Positions 7,813-16,851 of a stretch of 64,000 nucleotides of DNA are shown in pieces. Location of the stretch: NCBI GenBank assembly GCA_934563745.1, contig CAKTHE010000003.1:1-64000 (forward strand). The letters are read 5' to 3'. Source of the DNA: an uncultured Dysosmobacter sp. GTDB lineage: Bacteria; Bacillota; Clostridia; Oscillospirales; Oscillospiraceae. The notes beneath the pieces were generated by a model that did not search any database, was not told where the DNA came from, and saw only the letters and a program-made list of their open reading frames with translations. The translations under genes were made by a program, and so were the position numbers. Position 1 is the first letter of the stretch. Each line of letters opens with the position of its first letter.

Positions 7813-8460
7813 TTATTCGCACAGGGCCTTTGCCAGGGCCTCCGGCGAGCTGACCACCGCCCGGGCGTCCAGACGCAGAAGCTCCGCCCGGTCCCGGTAT
7901 CCCCAGTCCACCAGAATGCAGGGCAGGCCCGCGTTGGCGGCGGTCTGCGCGTCTACCTCTGAGTCGCCCACGTAAACGGCCTGCTCTGCCGGGGCGTGCA
8001 GCTGGCGCAGCACCTCCAACACCGCATCCGGCGCCGGCTTGCGGCGCACGCCGGGCCGCTCACCCACGGCCAGCCGGACGGAGTCGGCAAAAAAGCGGGC
8101 GTACAAAGCCTGCACGGCGCTGTCCACCTTGTTGGAGACAATGCCGCTGGCGATGTTCCGGGCCTTCAGGGTCTGCAGCAGGGCAGGGATCCCGTCGTAG
8201 GGGCGGGTGTGGTCCAGACTGTGCTGGGCGTAATAGGTCCGGAAGCTTGCGAAGGCAGCCTCAAAAGAATCCCCCTCCGTGCCGGCGGGGACGGCCTGCT
8301 CCATCAGATTGCGGATGCCCCGACCCAGAAAGCGGCGGACCTCCGCCTTTTCCCGCAGGGGATAGCCGCATGCGGCCAGGGCGTGATTGACGGCGGCGTG
8401 CAGATCGTCCAGCGTGTAAAGCAGGGTACCGTCCAGATCAAAGATCACGGTTTGATACAT
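7813..8460 (-). CDS. Phosphoglycolate phosphatase-like HAD hydrolase
   Basis: This 215-residue protein has HAD motif I FDLDGTL, motif II GIVSNK, motif III lysine in RRKPAPD and motif IV VGDSEVD. The small helical cap between motifs I and II (FLGRGIRNLM) is typical of Gph/PGP-type enzymes, which remove phosphate from 2-phosphoglycolate or similar small phosphates. It lies 16 bases after cinA on the same strand and is probably co-transcribed with thiI-cinA. The exact substrate is not certain. Confidence 0.85.
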   Translation of the reverse strand: MYQTVIFDLDGTLLYTLDDLHAAVNHALAACGYPLREKAEVRRFLGRGIRNLMEQAVPAGTEGDSFEAAFASFRTYYAQHSLDHTRPYDGIPALLQTLKARNIASGIVSNKVDSAVQALYARFFADSVRLAVGERPGVRRKPAPDAVLEVLRQLHAPAEQAVYVGDSEVDAQTAANAGLPCILVDWGYRDRAELLRLDARAVVSSPEALAKALCE

Positions 8461-8476
8461 AAATGAATCAGTCCTT

Positions 8477-9775
8477 TCAGGAAAGAGTCGGCGCGGTCCA
8501 TTTGGCGGGATCGGCCTGCTCCAGCGGCAGTTTGGTCAGGTACCGGCGGATCAGATCGAAGGCGTGGTTGGAGGCGGCCTCCCGGATCTGCTCCCGGCTG
8601 CGGCGGCCCAGCTCCAGATGTCGGCAGAACCGGGTCCCGTCGGCGGCGCAGAGGGCCACGAACACCCGGCCCACGGGGTTGTCCCGCTCGTCCCGGTCCG
8701 GTCCGGCCACGCCGGTGACGGAGACGGCCAGATCCGCGCCGGTCCGTTCCCGGACGCCCTGCGCCATGGCCTCCGCCACCGGGGCGGAGACGGCCCCCTC
8801 CCGTTCCAGCAGCGCCTGGGGGACCCCCAGCAGCGAGGCCTTCACTGCGGACCAGTAGCTGACCACGCCGCCCCGGAACACGGCCGAGGCGCCGGGCAGT
8901 GCGGTGATGCGCTGGGCAATGAGTCCGCCGGTACAGGATTCGGCGCAGGCGAAACTCAGCCCGCGCTCGTTCAAAAGCCGCAGACATGCCTCCGCCAGAT
9001 CCGCCACATCCACGCCGTAGACCAGCTCACCCAGGGCCTGACGCACTTCCCGCTCCACCGGGTCCAGCATGCGCTGGGCCGCAGCCGGATCGGCAGCCCG
9101 GGCCGTGGCCTGCAGACAGACCTCCGAAGGCTTGGCATAGGTGGCAAGGGAGGGATTGCGCATGGCGCACATCCGGCTGTGCAGCAGGGCCTCCACCGCC
9201 GATTCGCCCAGACCGAAGGTCATAATGTCCCGGCTGACGATTACACCGTCGGAAAACCGGCGCAGATCGTCCCGGGCGCCGTGCTCCCAGACGGAGCGGC
9301 ACTCGATGGGCGGGCCAGGCAGCATGACGACGTGACAGCCGTATGCGTCAAAGGCGAAGCCCGGGGCGGTGCCCGTGTGATTTTCAAAGGCGACGGCGCC
9401 CCGGGGCAGCTCCGCCTGGCGGCGGTCGCTTTCCGGCATGGGGCGGTGCAGTACGGTGCGGTAGATCCGCTCGATCTGCTCCAGCAGGTCCTCACGCAGG
9501 ACCAGGGGGCGGTCGAACACCGCGCAGACCGTCTCCTTGGTCAGGTCGTCGTAGGTGGGGCCCAAGCCGCCGGTGGTAAGGATCAGGTCCGCCCGGGTGC
9601 GGGCCTCCTCCACCGCCTGGCGCAGCCGCTGGGGATTGTCCCCCACAACGGTATGCCGGTATACGTTGATCCCCAGGGCGTTCAGCTCCCGGGAGAGAAA
9701 TTGGGCATTGGTGTTTGCAATGTTGCCCAGCAGCAGCTCGGTGCCGACTGCAATCAGTTCTGCCGTGTGTGCCAC
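8477..9775 (-). CDS. cinA: CinA: competence/damage-inducible protein with NMN deamidase domain
   Basis: This 432-residue protein has the full CinA layout. The N-terminal MoCF-like domain (residues 1-170) carries AVGTELLLGNIANTNAQFL and TTGGLGPTYDD. The C-terminal CinA domain (about 270-420) carries FACAESCTGGLIAQRIT and VTGVAGPD. In other bacteria it acts in pyridine nucleotide recycling (NMN deamidase and ADP-ribose pyrophosphatase activity) and is co-induced with competence. The start codon is GTG at 9775, preceded by AAGGGA. It lies 63 bases after thiI. Confidence 0.93.
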   Translation of the reverse strand: MAHTAELIAVGTELLLGNIANTNAQFLSRELNALGINVYRHTVVGDNPQRLRQAVEEARTRADLILTTGGLGPTYDDLTKETVCAVFDRPLVLREDLLEQIERIYRTVLHRPMPESDRRQAELPRGAVAFENHTGTAPGFAFDAYGCHVVMLPGPPIECRSVWEHGARDDLRRFSDGVIVSRDIMTFGLGESAVEALLHSRMCAMRNPSLATYAKPSEVCLQATARAADPAAAQRMLDPVEREVRQALGELVYGVDVADLAEACLRLLNERGLSFACAESCTGGLIAQRITALPGASAVFRGGVVSYWSAVKASLLGVPQALLEREGAVSAPVAEAMAQGVRERTGADLAVSVTGVAGPDRDERDNPVGRVFVALCAADGTRFCRHLELGRRSREQIREAASNHAFDLIRRYLTKLPLEQADPAKWTAPTLS

Positions 9776-9838
9776 GTGTGTTCCCTTCTTTTTGCCTCCG
9801 GTCCGGCCGGGGGGAGTGTGCCGGGACTGCCGGCGGAG

Positions 9839-11059
9839 TTATCCCTCGTAACGGATGCGCACCCGCTCTGCGCCCTCCAGCGCCCGGGCGATCAGTGCGT
9901 CAATGTCCAGGGCGGCCTCCGCCTCCCGCACGGCCGCCACCTGGGGCCGGGTACAGGGATGGCGGGGGGTAAAGACGGTGCAGCAGTCCTCATAAGGGAG
10001 AATGGAGGTATCATAGGTGCCGATCTCCCGGGCCATGCGGATGATCTCCACTTTATCCATGCCGATCAGGGGGCGCAGCACCGGCAGGCTCGTCACATCT
10101 TCGGTGACGCCCAGAGCCAGCATGGTCTGGCTGGCTACCTGGCCCAGGGATTCGCCGGTGACCAGGGCGTGGGCCCCGGTTTTCTGCGCGACCTGCTGGG
10201 CGATGCGCATCATAAAGCGGCGCATGATCAGCGTGAAATATTCCTCCGGGCAGCTGCGGCGGATCTCCTCCTGAATCTCCGTAAAGGGAACGATGTGCAC
10301 GTTCAGCCGTCCGGTCCAGGGCGTCAGCTCCCGGGCCAGCTGCAGCACCTTTTCCCGGGCCTGGGGCGAGGTATAGGGCGGGGAGACAAAGTGCAGCATT
10401 TCCAGTGCCACGCCCCGCCGGGCCATCATCCACGACGAGACGGGACTGTCGATCCCGCCGGAGAGAAGCGAAACGGCCGTGCCGCCCATTCCGATGGGCA
10501 GACCGCCGGCGCCGGGGGCGGAGGGGGCGTGCACATAAGCGGCCCGCTCGCGCACCTCCACATAAACCGTCAGCTCCGGCTTGTGCAGGTCCACGCGCAG
10601 GTGGGGAAAGGCCTCCGCCAGCTCGCCGCCCACAGCCTGGGAGATCTCGATGGAGGTCATGGGGAAGGCCTTGTCTGCCCGCTTGGATTCCACTTTAAAG
10701 CTGCGGGCATCCTCCAGCTCCTGTGCCAGATAGGTTTTGGCGGTGTCCACAATGGCCTCCACCGTCTTGGGGCAGGCCATGGCCCGGGCCACGGCGATGA
10801 CGCCGAAGATCTGGCGGCAGGCGGTCCAGGCGGCCTCCAGGTCGCAGTCGGCGTTCTTCGGCTCCACATAAATGGTGCTCTGCCGGACGGAAACGGAGAA
10901 TTCGCCGCAGCAGCGCAGGCGCCGCCGGACATTCCCCAGCAGCTTGTCCTCAAAGGCCTTGCGGTTGAGGCCCTTTAAGACCACCTCGCCCAGCTTGAGC
11001 AGAAACAGCTCGCCGGGGATGTCCCCGGCCGGGGAGAAGGATTGGTTCAGATCTGTCAT
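9839..11059 (-). CDS. thiI: tRNA 4-thiouridine synthase ThiI
   Basis: This 406-residue protein has a ferredoxin-like and THUMP domain (roughly residues 60-170) and an AANH/PP-loop domain starting at LLSGGIDSPVSSWMMARRG. It activates U8 of tRNA by adenylation and transfers sulfur to make s4U; it can also serve thiamine thiazole synthesis. The C-terminal rhodanese extension of enterobacterial ThiI is absent, as in most Firmicutes. ATG at 11059 follows GGAGGTTATGTT. It has its own promoter and heads the thiI-cinA-phosphatase cluster. Confidence 0.93.
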   Translation of the reverse strand: MTDLNQSFSPAGDIPGELFLLKLGEVVLKGLNRKAFEDKLLGNVRRRLRCCGEFSVSVRQSTIYVEPKNADCDLEAAWTACRQIFGVIAVARAMACPKTVEAIVDTAKTYLAQELEDARSFKVESKRADKAFPMTSIEISQAVGGELAEAFPHLRVDLHKPELTVYVEVRERAAYVHAPSAPGAGGLPIGMGGTAVSLLSGGIDSPVSSWMMARRGVALEMLHFVSPPYTSPQAREKVLQLARELTPWTGRLNVHIVPFTEIQEEIRRSCPEEYFTLIMRRFMMRIAQQVAQKTGAHALVTGESLGQVASQTMLALGVTEDVTSLPVLRPLIGMDKVEIIRMAREIGTYDTSILPYEDCCTVFTPRHPCTRPQVAAVREAEAALDIDALIARALEGAERVRIRYEG

Positions 11060-11119
11060 AACATAACCTCCGATTGATGGAATCCAAACGCCCGTCGGGG
11101 CGAGGGGGGTCCGCCGGGC

Positions 11120-11147
11120 ATTTTACCACAGCGGCGGGAAAAAGCAA
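11120..11147 (-). promoter_or_regulatory. Promoter of thiI-cinA operon
   Basis: TTGCTT (11147-11142), 16-base spacer, TAAAAT (11125-11120) on the minus strand. Confidence 0.6.
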
Positions 11148-11164
11148 GGCCGCGCCGGGGCGCT

Positions 11165-12682
11165 TCAGCCTTTGAGAATATCGGTGTTGCGGTACTGGAT
11201 CGCCTCGGCCAGATGCGCCGGGCGGATCTCCTCCGATCCGTCCAGGTCGGCAATGGTGCGGGCTACCCGCAGGATCCGGTCATGGGAGCGGGCCGTAAGC
11301 CCCATGCGGGCAAAGGCGTTTTTCATCAGCGCCTCGCCGGCGGAATCCAGACGGCAGAACGCCCCCAGCATAGCCGGGGTCATCTGGGCGTTGCAGGCGG
11401 CGCCGCTGCCGGAAAGGCGGGCAAGCTGCCGCTGCCGGGCGGTGCAGACCCGCTCCCGGATCACGCAGGAGGGCTCGGGCTTTTCCCTTCGGCGCATGGC
11501 CTCGTATTCGACGGAGGGCACGCTGATGTGCAGGTCGATCCGGTCCAGCAGCGGGCCGGAGATCTTCTGAACGTAGCGCTCCACGTCCCGGTCCGAACAG
11601 CGGCATTTGCCGGAGGGGTGTCCCCGCCAGCCGCAGCGGCAGGGATTCATGGCGCAGACCAGCTGAAACCGGGCGGGAAGGTGCAGCGTCCCGCCGGCCC
11701 GGGCCACGGTGACGGCGCCCTCCTCCAGGGGCTGGCGCAGGGCCTCCAGCACGTCCCGGTGGAATTCCGGAAGCTCGTCCAGAAACAAAACGCCGTTGTG
11801 CGCCAGGGAGATCTCACCCGGACGCAGGGCCGGCCCGCCGCCGGCCAGAGACGCGGCGGAGGCAGTGTGGTGCGGTGCCCGGAAGGGACGCCGGGTCAGC
11901 AGGGGATGGCGCGGGTCCGTCAGGCCCGCAATGGACCAGATGGCCGAGCTTTCCAGCGCTTCCGCCCGGGTCAGGTCCGGCAGAATGGAGGGCAGGCGCT
12001 TGGCCAGCATGGACTTGCCGGCGCCCGGAGAACCGATGAGCAGAATGTTGTGCCCGCCCGCTGCGGCCACCTCCAGGGCACGCTTGACGTTTTCCTGCCC
12101 CATCACATCCTGAAAATCCGGCAGGGGCGCTTCCTCCGCCTCCGGCACCCAGACCGGCGCCGGGGTCAGGGCCGCCTCGCCCCGCAGGTGACGCACCAGG
12201 GCCCCCACATCGGGAACGGGCCAGACGGTCAGCCCGCCGGCCAGGGTGGCCTCGGCGGCGTTTTCCGCCGGGCAGAACAGCTGCCGGATCCCGGCGGCCC
12301 GGGCCGCCAGGGCCATGGGCAGCACGCCGCTGACGCCCCGCAGCGCCCCGGTCAGGGACAGCTCGCCCAGGAAGGCGGCATCCGGCGGCGGGGCCTTCAG
12401 CTCCCCGGCCGCGGCCAGGATCCCCACAAAAAGGGGCAGGTCGTAGACCGTGCCGGCCTTCTTCTTCCCGGCCGGCGCCAGATTGACCGTAATGCGGGAG
12501 ACCGGAAATTTGGCGCCGCAGTTTTTCACGGCGGCCCGGACCCGCTCCCGTGCCTCCCGCACGGCGGCGTCCGGCAGGCCCACCACGTCAAAAGCCGGCA
12601 GCCCGCCGGAGAGAAAACACTCCGCCGTCACCTCATAGCCGGCCAGCCCATCCAGCCCCAGAGAGCGCACCGTGACCACCAT
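11165..12682 (-). CDS. yifB: YifB/ComM family Mg-chelatase-like AAA+ ATPase
   Basis: This 505-residue protein has the three parts of the family: an N-terminal Lon-protease-like ChlI domain (GLPDAAVREARERVRAA), a central AAA+ module with Walker A LIGSPGAGKSMLAKRLP and Walker B GVLFLDELPEF, and a C-terminal Mg_chelatase_C region (ARSHDRILRVARTIADL). CNPCRCGWRG is a family Cys motif. ComM is a helicase that promotes branch migration during natural transformation. The ATG at 12682 was chosen for AGGAGG 8 bases upstream. With cinA nearby it gives two DNA-uptake-associated genes in one cluster. Confidence 0.92.
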   Translation of the reverse strand: MVVTVRSLGLDGLAGYEVTAECFLSGGLPAFDVVGLPDAAVREARERVRAAVKNCGAKFPVSRITVNLAPAGKKKAGTVYDLPLFVGILAAAGELKAPPPDAAFLGELSLTGALRGVSGVLPMALAARAAGIRQLFCPAENAAEATLAGGLTVWPVPDVGALVRHLRGEAALTPAPVWVPEAEEAPLPDFQDVMGQENVKRALEVAAAGGHNILLIGSPGAGKSMLAKRLPSILPDLTRAEALESSAIWSIAGLTDPRHPLLTRRPFRAPHHTASAASLAGGGPALRPGEISLAHNGVLFLDELPEFHRDVLEALRQPLEEGAVTVARAGGTLHLPARFQLVCAMNPCRCGWRGHPSGKCRCSDRDVERYVQKISGPLLDRIDLHISVPSVEYEAMRRREKPEPSCVIRERVCTARQRQLARLSGSGAACNAQMTPAMLGAFCRLDSAGEALMKNAFARMGLTARSHDRILRVARTIADLDGSEEIRPAHLAEAIQYRNTDILKG

Positions 12683-12768
12683 GGCCAATTCCTCCTGTTC
12701 CTTCCGGATTTTAGTGAATTTGACAGAGGCAATCGTTACCGCGACTTTGCAAATAAGCTGTTTTTCGA

Positions 12769-12797
12769 TTGCCAAGGGTTCAAAACCAGTTTATAAT
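12769..12797 (+). promoter_or_regulatory. Promoter of PFOR gene
   Basis: TTGCCA (12769-12774), 17-base spacer, TATAAT (12792-12797). It leaves a leader of about 160 bases containing a GCCGGC-arm hairpin near 12886-12907; no known riboswitch pattern is seen. Confidence 0.75.
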
Positions 12798-12963
12798 AAA
12801 AATAACACAAATTTCACGAAAGGGAAACCCCGATTCCCCGGAAGATGTGATTTGGCGCAAGGACGCGCGGACATCGGCGGCGCGTCCCGGCCGGCTTTGC
12901 GGCCGGCGGAGTATTCGGAAAATCAAGCTGCCGCTGTGCGGCGGTGAAACAGGAGGTAACGAT

Positions 12964-15900
12964 ATGGCAAGGAAGTTCAAGTCCATGGACGGAAACAACG
13001 CCGCGGCCTATGTGTCCTATGCATATACCGAGGTGGCCGGGATCTATCCCATTACACCGTCTTCCCCCATGGCGGACCTGGTGGACCAGTGGTCGGCCGG
13101 CGGCCAGAAGAACATTTTCGGCACGCAGGTCAAGGTCTGCGAGATGCAGTCTGAGGGCGGCGCATCCGGCACGGTGCACGGCGCGCTGACCACCGGCGCG
13201 CTGACGACGACCTATACGGCCTCGCAGGGCCTGCTGCTGATGATCCCCAATATGTACAAGATCGCGGGCGAACTGCTGCCGGCCGTGTTCCATGTGTCTG
13301 CGCGGACGGTGTCCACCCATGCGCTGAACATCTTCGGCGATCATTCCGACGTGATGGCCTGCCGTCAGACCGGCTTTGCCATGCTGTGCGAGAACGATCC
13401 GCAGGAGATCATGGATCTTGCGCCGGTGGCGCATCTGGCCGCCATTGAGGGCCGGGTCCCCTTCATCAACTTCTTCGACGGATTCCGCACCTCCCATGAG
13501 GTGCAGAAGATCGCCGTGTGGGATTACGAGGATCTGAAGGACCTGTGCAATATGGACGCCGTGGCGGCGTTCCGCAAACACGCCCTGAATCCGGAGCGGC
13601 CCAATATGCGCGGCTCTCACGAAAACGGGGATATTTTCTTCCAGCACCGGGAGGCCTGCAACCAGTACTATGACGCCCTGCCCGATGTGGTGGAAAAGTA
13701 CATGCACAAGATCAATGCCAAGCTGGGCACGGATTATCAGCTGTTCAACTATTACGGCGCGCCGGACGCGGACCGGGTCATCGTGGCCATGGGCTCTGTG
13801 TGCGATGTGACCGAGGAGGTCATTGATTACCTCAACGCCCACGGCGAAAAGGTGGGTCTGGTGAAGGTGCGGCTGTACCGGCCCTTCTCCGGCGAGCGCC
13901 TGGCGGCGGCCATTCCGGCCACGGCCAAGACGGTGGCGGTACTGGACCGCACCAAGGAGCCCGGCTCCCAGGGTGAGCCCCTTTACATGGATGTGGTCAT
14001 GGCCCTGGCCAACGCGGGGCGGACGGATGTGCAGGTCATCGGCGGCCGCTACGGTCTGGGCAGCAAGGATACTCCGCCCCGGAGCATCTTCGCCGTGTAT
14101 ACCGAGCTTGCCAAGGCCCAGCCCAAGCGCCGCTTCACCATCGGCATCGTGGACGATGTGACCAACCTCTCCCTGCCGGAGACGGCGGCACCGGACGTGG
14201 CGGCGCCCGGCACCATCGCATGCAAGTTCTGGGGCCTGGGCGGCGACGGTACCGTCGGCGCCAACAAAAACTCCATCAAGATCATCGGCGACCATACGGA
14301 CAAGTATGTGCAGGCTTACTTCCAGTACGATTCCAAGAAGACCGGCGGCGTGACCATTTCGCACCTGCGCTTCGGCGATCAGCCCATCAAGAGCCCGTAT
14401 TACATCAACAAGGCGGACTTTGTGGCCTGCCACAATCCCTCGTATGTGGTCAAGGGCTTCAAGATGGTGCAGGACGTCAAGCCCGGCGGCGTGTTTATGA
14501 TCAACTGCCGCTGGAAGCCGGAGGAGCTGGGTGAAAAGCTGACGGCGGACGCCAAGCGCTATATCGCCCGGAACAACATTCAGCTTTATATCATCGACGC
14601 CATCGATCTGGCCGAGGAGATCGGCATGGGCAAGCATACCAACACGATCCTGCAGTCTGCCTTCTTCTCCCTGGCAAAGGTCATGCCGGAGGCGGAGGCC
14701 ATCGGCTATATGAAGGACGCGGCCACCAAGTCCTATCTGAAGAAGGGCCAGGGCATTGTGGATATGAACCACAAGGCCATTGACCTGGGCGCCAGCGCCT
14801 ATGTGAAGGTGGAGATCCCCGCCTCCTGGGCCGACGCTGCGGATGACGCCGCGCCGGCGGCCCTGCACGGCAAGCCGGAGCTGGTGGAGCAGGTGCGCTC
14901 CATTCTGGAGCCGGTGGACCGCATGGATGGCGACAGCCTGCCGGTGTCGGCGTTCATGCCCCATGCGGACGGCCAGTTTGAGCTGGGCGCCAGCGCCTAT
15001 GAAAAGCGCGGCGTGGCGGTCCGTGTGCCGGAATGGGACGCGGCCAAGTGCGTCCAGTGCAACAGCTGCGCTTATGTCTGCCCCCACGCGACCATTCGCC
15101 CCTATGCGCTGACGCCGGATGAGGCGGCGGCTGCGCCGGGGAACATCAAGCTGGCGGACTTCCGGGCCGGCAAGGGCAAGGGCGTCTATCAGTATACCAT
15201 GGCCGTCTCTCCGCTGGACTGCATGGGCTGCGGCGTGTGCGTGGGCCGCTGCCCCACCCAGGCGCTGACCATGGTGCCTCTGGAGGAGCAGACCGAGCAG
15301 CAGAAGGTGTTCGACTACTGCGTGGACAAGGTCTCCGAGAAGCCGGAGCTGCAGGGCAGCACGGTGGTCTCCAGCCAGTTCCGCCAGCCCATGCTGGAAT
15401 TCTCCGGCTCCTGCGCCGGCTGCGCCGAGACCAGCTATGCCCGCCTGGTGACGCAGCTGTTCGGCGACCATATGTATATTGCCAACGCCACCGGCTGCTC
15501 GTCCATTTGGGGCGGCCCGGCCGCAACGTCTCCTTACTGCACGAATAAGGACGGCCACGGCCCGGCCTGGTCCAACTCTCTGTTTGAAGATAACGCCGAG
15601 TTCGGCCTGGGCATGTATCTGGGTCAGGAAGCGGTCCGCAGCAGCCTGGCTGACCTGACGAAGGAGCTGCTGGCGGTGGAGTGGGCACAGCCCGCCCTGA
15701 AGGAGGCCGCTCAGAAGTGGCTGGACACCATGGAGGACGGCAGTGCCAACGGCCCGGCGGCCAAGGCGTATGTGCAGGCTCTGAAGGCCGGCATCGCCAC
15801 GGTGGAGGAGCTTGCGGCAATGCCGCAGTTCAAGGAGCACGCAGCCGAACTGGCCGCCCAGGGCAAGACCCACTGTGACTGCGCGGCCTGTACGCTGGCG

Positions 15901-16584
15901 GCAAAGATCCTGGACAATCAGGAGTTCCTGGCCAAAAAGTCCATGTGGATCTTCGGCGGCGACGGCTGGGCGTATGACATCGGCTTCGGCGGCCTGGACC
16001 ATGTGCTGGCTTCCGGCAAGGATGTGAATGTGTTCGTCTTCGATACCGAGGTGTATTCCAACACCGGCGGTCAGGCGTCCAAGGCCTCCAACATCGGCCA
16101 GGTGGCGCAGTTTGCCGCGGCCGGCAAGGAAGTGAAGAAGAAGAGCCTGGGCGAGATCGCCATGAGCTACGGCTACGTGTATGTGGCGCAGGTGGCCATG
16201 GGCGCCGACCCGGCCCAGACCCTGCGGGCCATCACGGAGGCCGAGGCCTATCCCGGCCCGTCTCTGATCGTGGGCTATTCTCCCTGCGAGATGCACTCCA
16301 TCAAGGGCGGCATGGAAAACTGCCAGGCCGAGATGAAGCGCGCCGTGGACTGCGGCTATTGGAACCTGTACCGCTTCAACCCCGCGGCGCAGGGTGCCAA
16401 GTTCACGCTGGATTCCAAGGAGCCCAAGGGCGGCTATCAGGAGTTTTTGATGAACGAGGCCCGGTACTCCCGCCTGACCCGGGAGTTCCCGGAGCGCGCC
16501 GAGACCCTCTTCGCCAAGAGCGAGGCGGCCGCCAAGGAGCGCTATGCCCACCTGCTCAAGCTCAAGGCCATGTATCAGGACTGA
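12964..16584 (+). CDS. nifJ: Pyruvate:ferredoxin (flavodoxin) oxidoreductase
   Basis: This 1206-residue single-chain PFOR oxidises pyruvate with CoA to acetyl-CoA and CO2 and reduces ferredoxin. The pyrimidine-binding domain begins with YTEVAGIYPITPSSPM. The two 4Fe-4S ferredoxin motifs start at C696 (CVQCNSCAYVCP) and C753 (CMGCGVCVGRCP). The proximal-cluster cysteines are in GSCAGCAE near residue 816 and CDCAAC near 970. The TPP-binding region contains GGDGWAYDIGFGG. ATG at 12964 follows AGGAGGTAACGAT. This is a central enzyme of anaerobic fermentation and fits with pta at the right edge. Confidence 0.96.
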   Translation: MARKFKSMDGNNAAAYVSYAYTEVAGIYPITPSSPMADLVDQWSAGGQKNIFGTQVKVCEMQSEGGASGTVHGALTTGALTTTYTASQGLLLMIPNMYKIAGELLPAVFHVSARTVSTHALNIFGDHSDVMACRQTGFAMLCENDPQEIMDLAPVAHLAAIEGRVPFINFFDGFRTSHEVQKIAVWDYEDLKDLCNMDAVAAFRKHALNPERPNMRGSHENGDIFFQHREACNQYYDALPDVVEKYMHKINAKLGTDYQLFNYYGAPDADRVIVAMGSVCDVTEEVIDYLNAHGEKVGLVKVRLYRPFSGERLAAAIPATAKTVAVLDRTKEPGSQGEPLYMDVVMALANAGRTDVQVIGGRYGLGSKDTPPRSIFAVYTELAKAQPKRRFTIGIVDDVTNLSLPETAAPDVAAPGTIACKFWGLGGDGTVGANKNSIKIIGDHTDKYVQAYFQYDSKKTGGVTISHLRFGDQPIKSPYYINKADFVACHNPSYVVKGFKMVQDVKPGGVFMINCRWKPEELGEKLTADAKRYIARNNIQLYIIDAIDLAEEIGMGKHTNTILQSAFFSLAKVMPEAEAIGYMKDAATKSYLKKGQGIVDMNHKAIDLGASAYVKVEIPASWADAADDAAPAALHGKPELVEQVRSILEPVDRMDGDSLPVSAFMPHADGQFELGASAYEKRGVAVRVPEWDAAKCVQCNSCAYVCPHATIRPYALTPDEAAAAPGNIKLADFRAGKGKGVYQYTMAVSPLDCMGCGVCVGRCPTQALTMVPLEEQTEQQKVFDYCVDKVSEKPELQGSTVVSSQFRQPMLEFSGSCAGCAETSYARLVTQLFGDHMYIANATGCSSIWGGPAATSPYCTNKDGHGPAWSNSLFEDNAEFGLGMYLGQEAVRSSLADLTKELLAVEWAQPALKEAAQKWLDTMEDGSANGPAAKAYVQALKAGIATVEELAAMPQFKEHAAELAAQGKTHCDCAACTLAAKILDNQEFLAKKSMWIFGGDGWAYDIGFGGLDHVLASGKDVNVFVFDTEVYSNTGGQASKASNIGQVAQFAAAGKEVKKKSLGEIAMSYGYVYVAQVAMGADPAQTLRAITEAEAYPGPSLIVGYSPCEMHSIKGGMENCQAEMKRAVDCGYWNLYRFNPAAQGAKFTLDSKEPKGGYQEFLMNEARYSRLTREFPERAETLFAKSEAAAKERYAHLLKLKAMYQD

Positions 16585-16610
16585 GCGGACGCGGAAGCAT
16601 AAAAAACGAA

Positions 16611-16647
16611 CAGCACGGCGGGACCATTCCCGCCGTGCTGTTTTTTT
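16611..16647 (+). terminator. Intrinsic terminator after PFOR
   Basis: A 13-bp stem (CAGCACGGCGGGA with TCCCGCCGTGCTG, loop CCAT) is followed by seven T. Confidence 0.92.
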
Positions 16648-16794
16648 GCGGCCCAAAGCGGATCACGGGCCGGAAGCGAAGAAGAACCGCGCGCCTGTCC
16701 GCAAAGGGCCGGTATAAACCGGCTCTTTGTGGAGCATGCTTGGAACAGGGAGAATAATTTGTGAAAAACAACGGGAAAATTTACGGAAAGATTC

Positions 16795-16823
16795 TGGATT
16801 TCTGGGGGAAGAGCAGGTATAAT
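16795..16823 (+). promoter_or_regulatory. Possible promoter of the LtaS-like gene
   Basis: TATAAT at 16818-16823 is a perfect -10. The best -35 at 17-base spacing is TGGATT, which is weak. Confidence 0.4.
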
Positions 16824-16851
16824 ATGTAGCCACTGTGAAAGCGAGGTTACC

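Noticed and set aside
8564..10978. 804-codon open frame antisense to cinA and thiI
   Set aside because: Shadow frame over two clear genes without own start signals.
12814..16656. 1280-codon open frame antisense to PFOR
   Set aside because: It mirrors the PFOR gene across high-GC codons, reads as His/Gln/Gly/Leu repeats, has no ribosome binding site and no recognisable domain.
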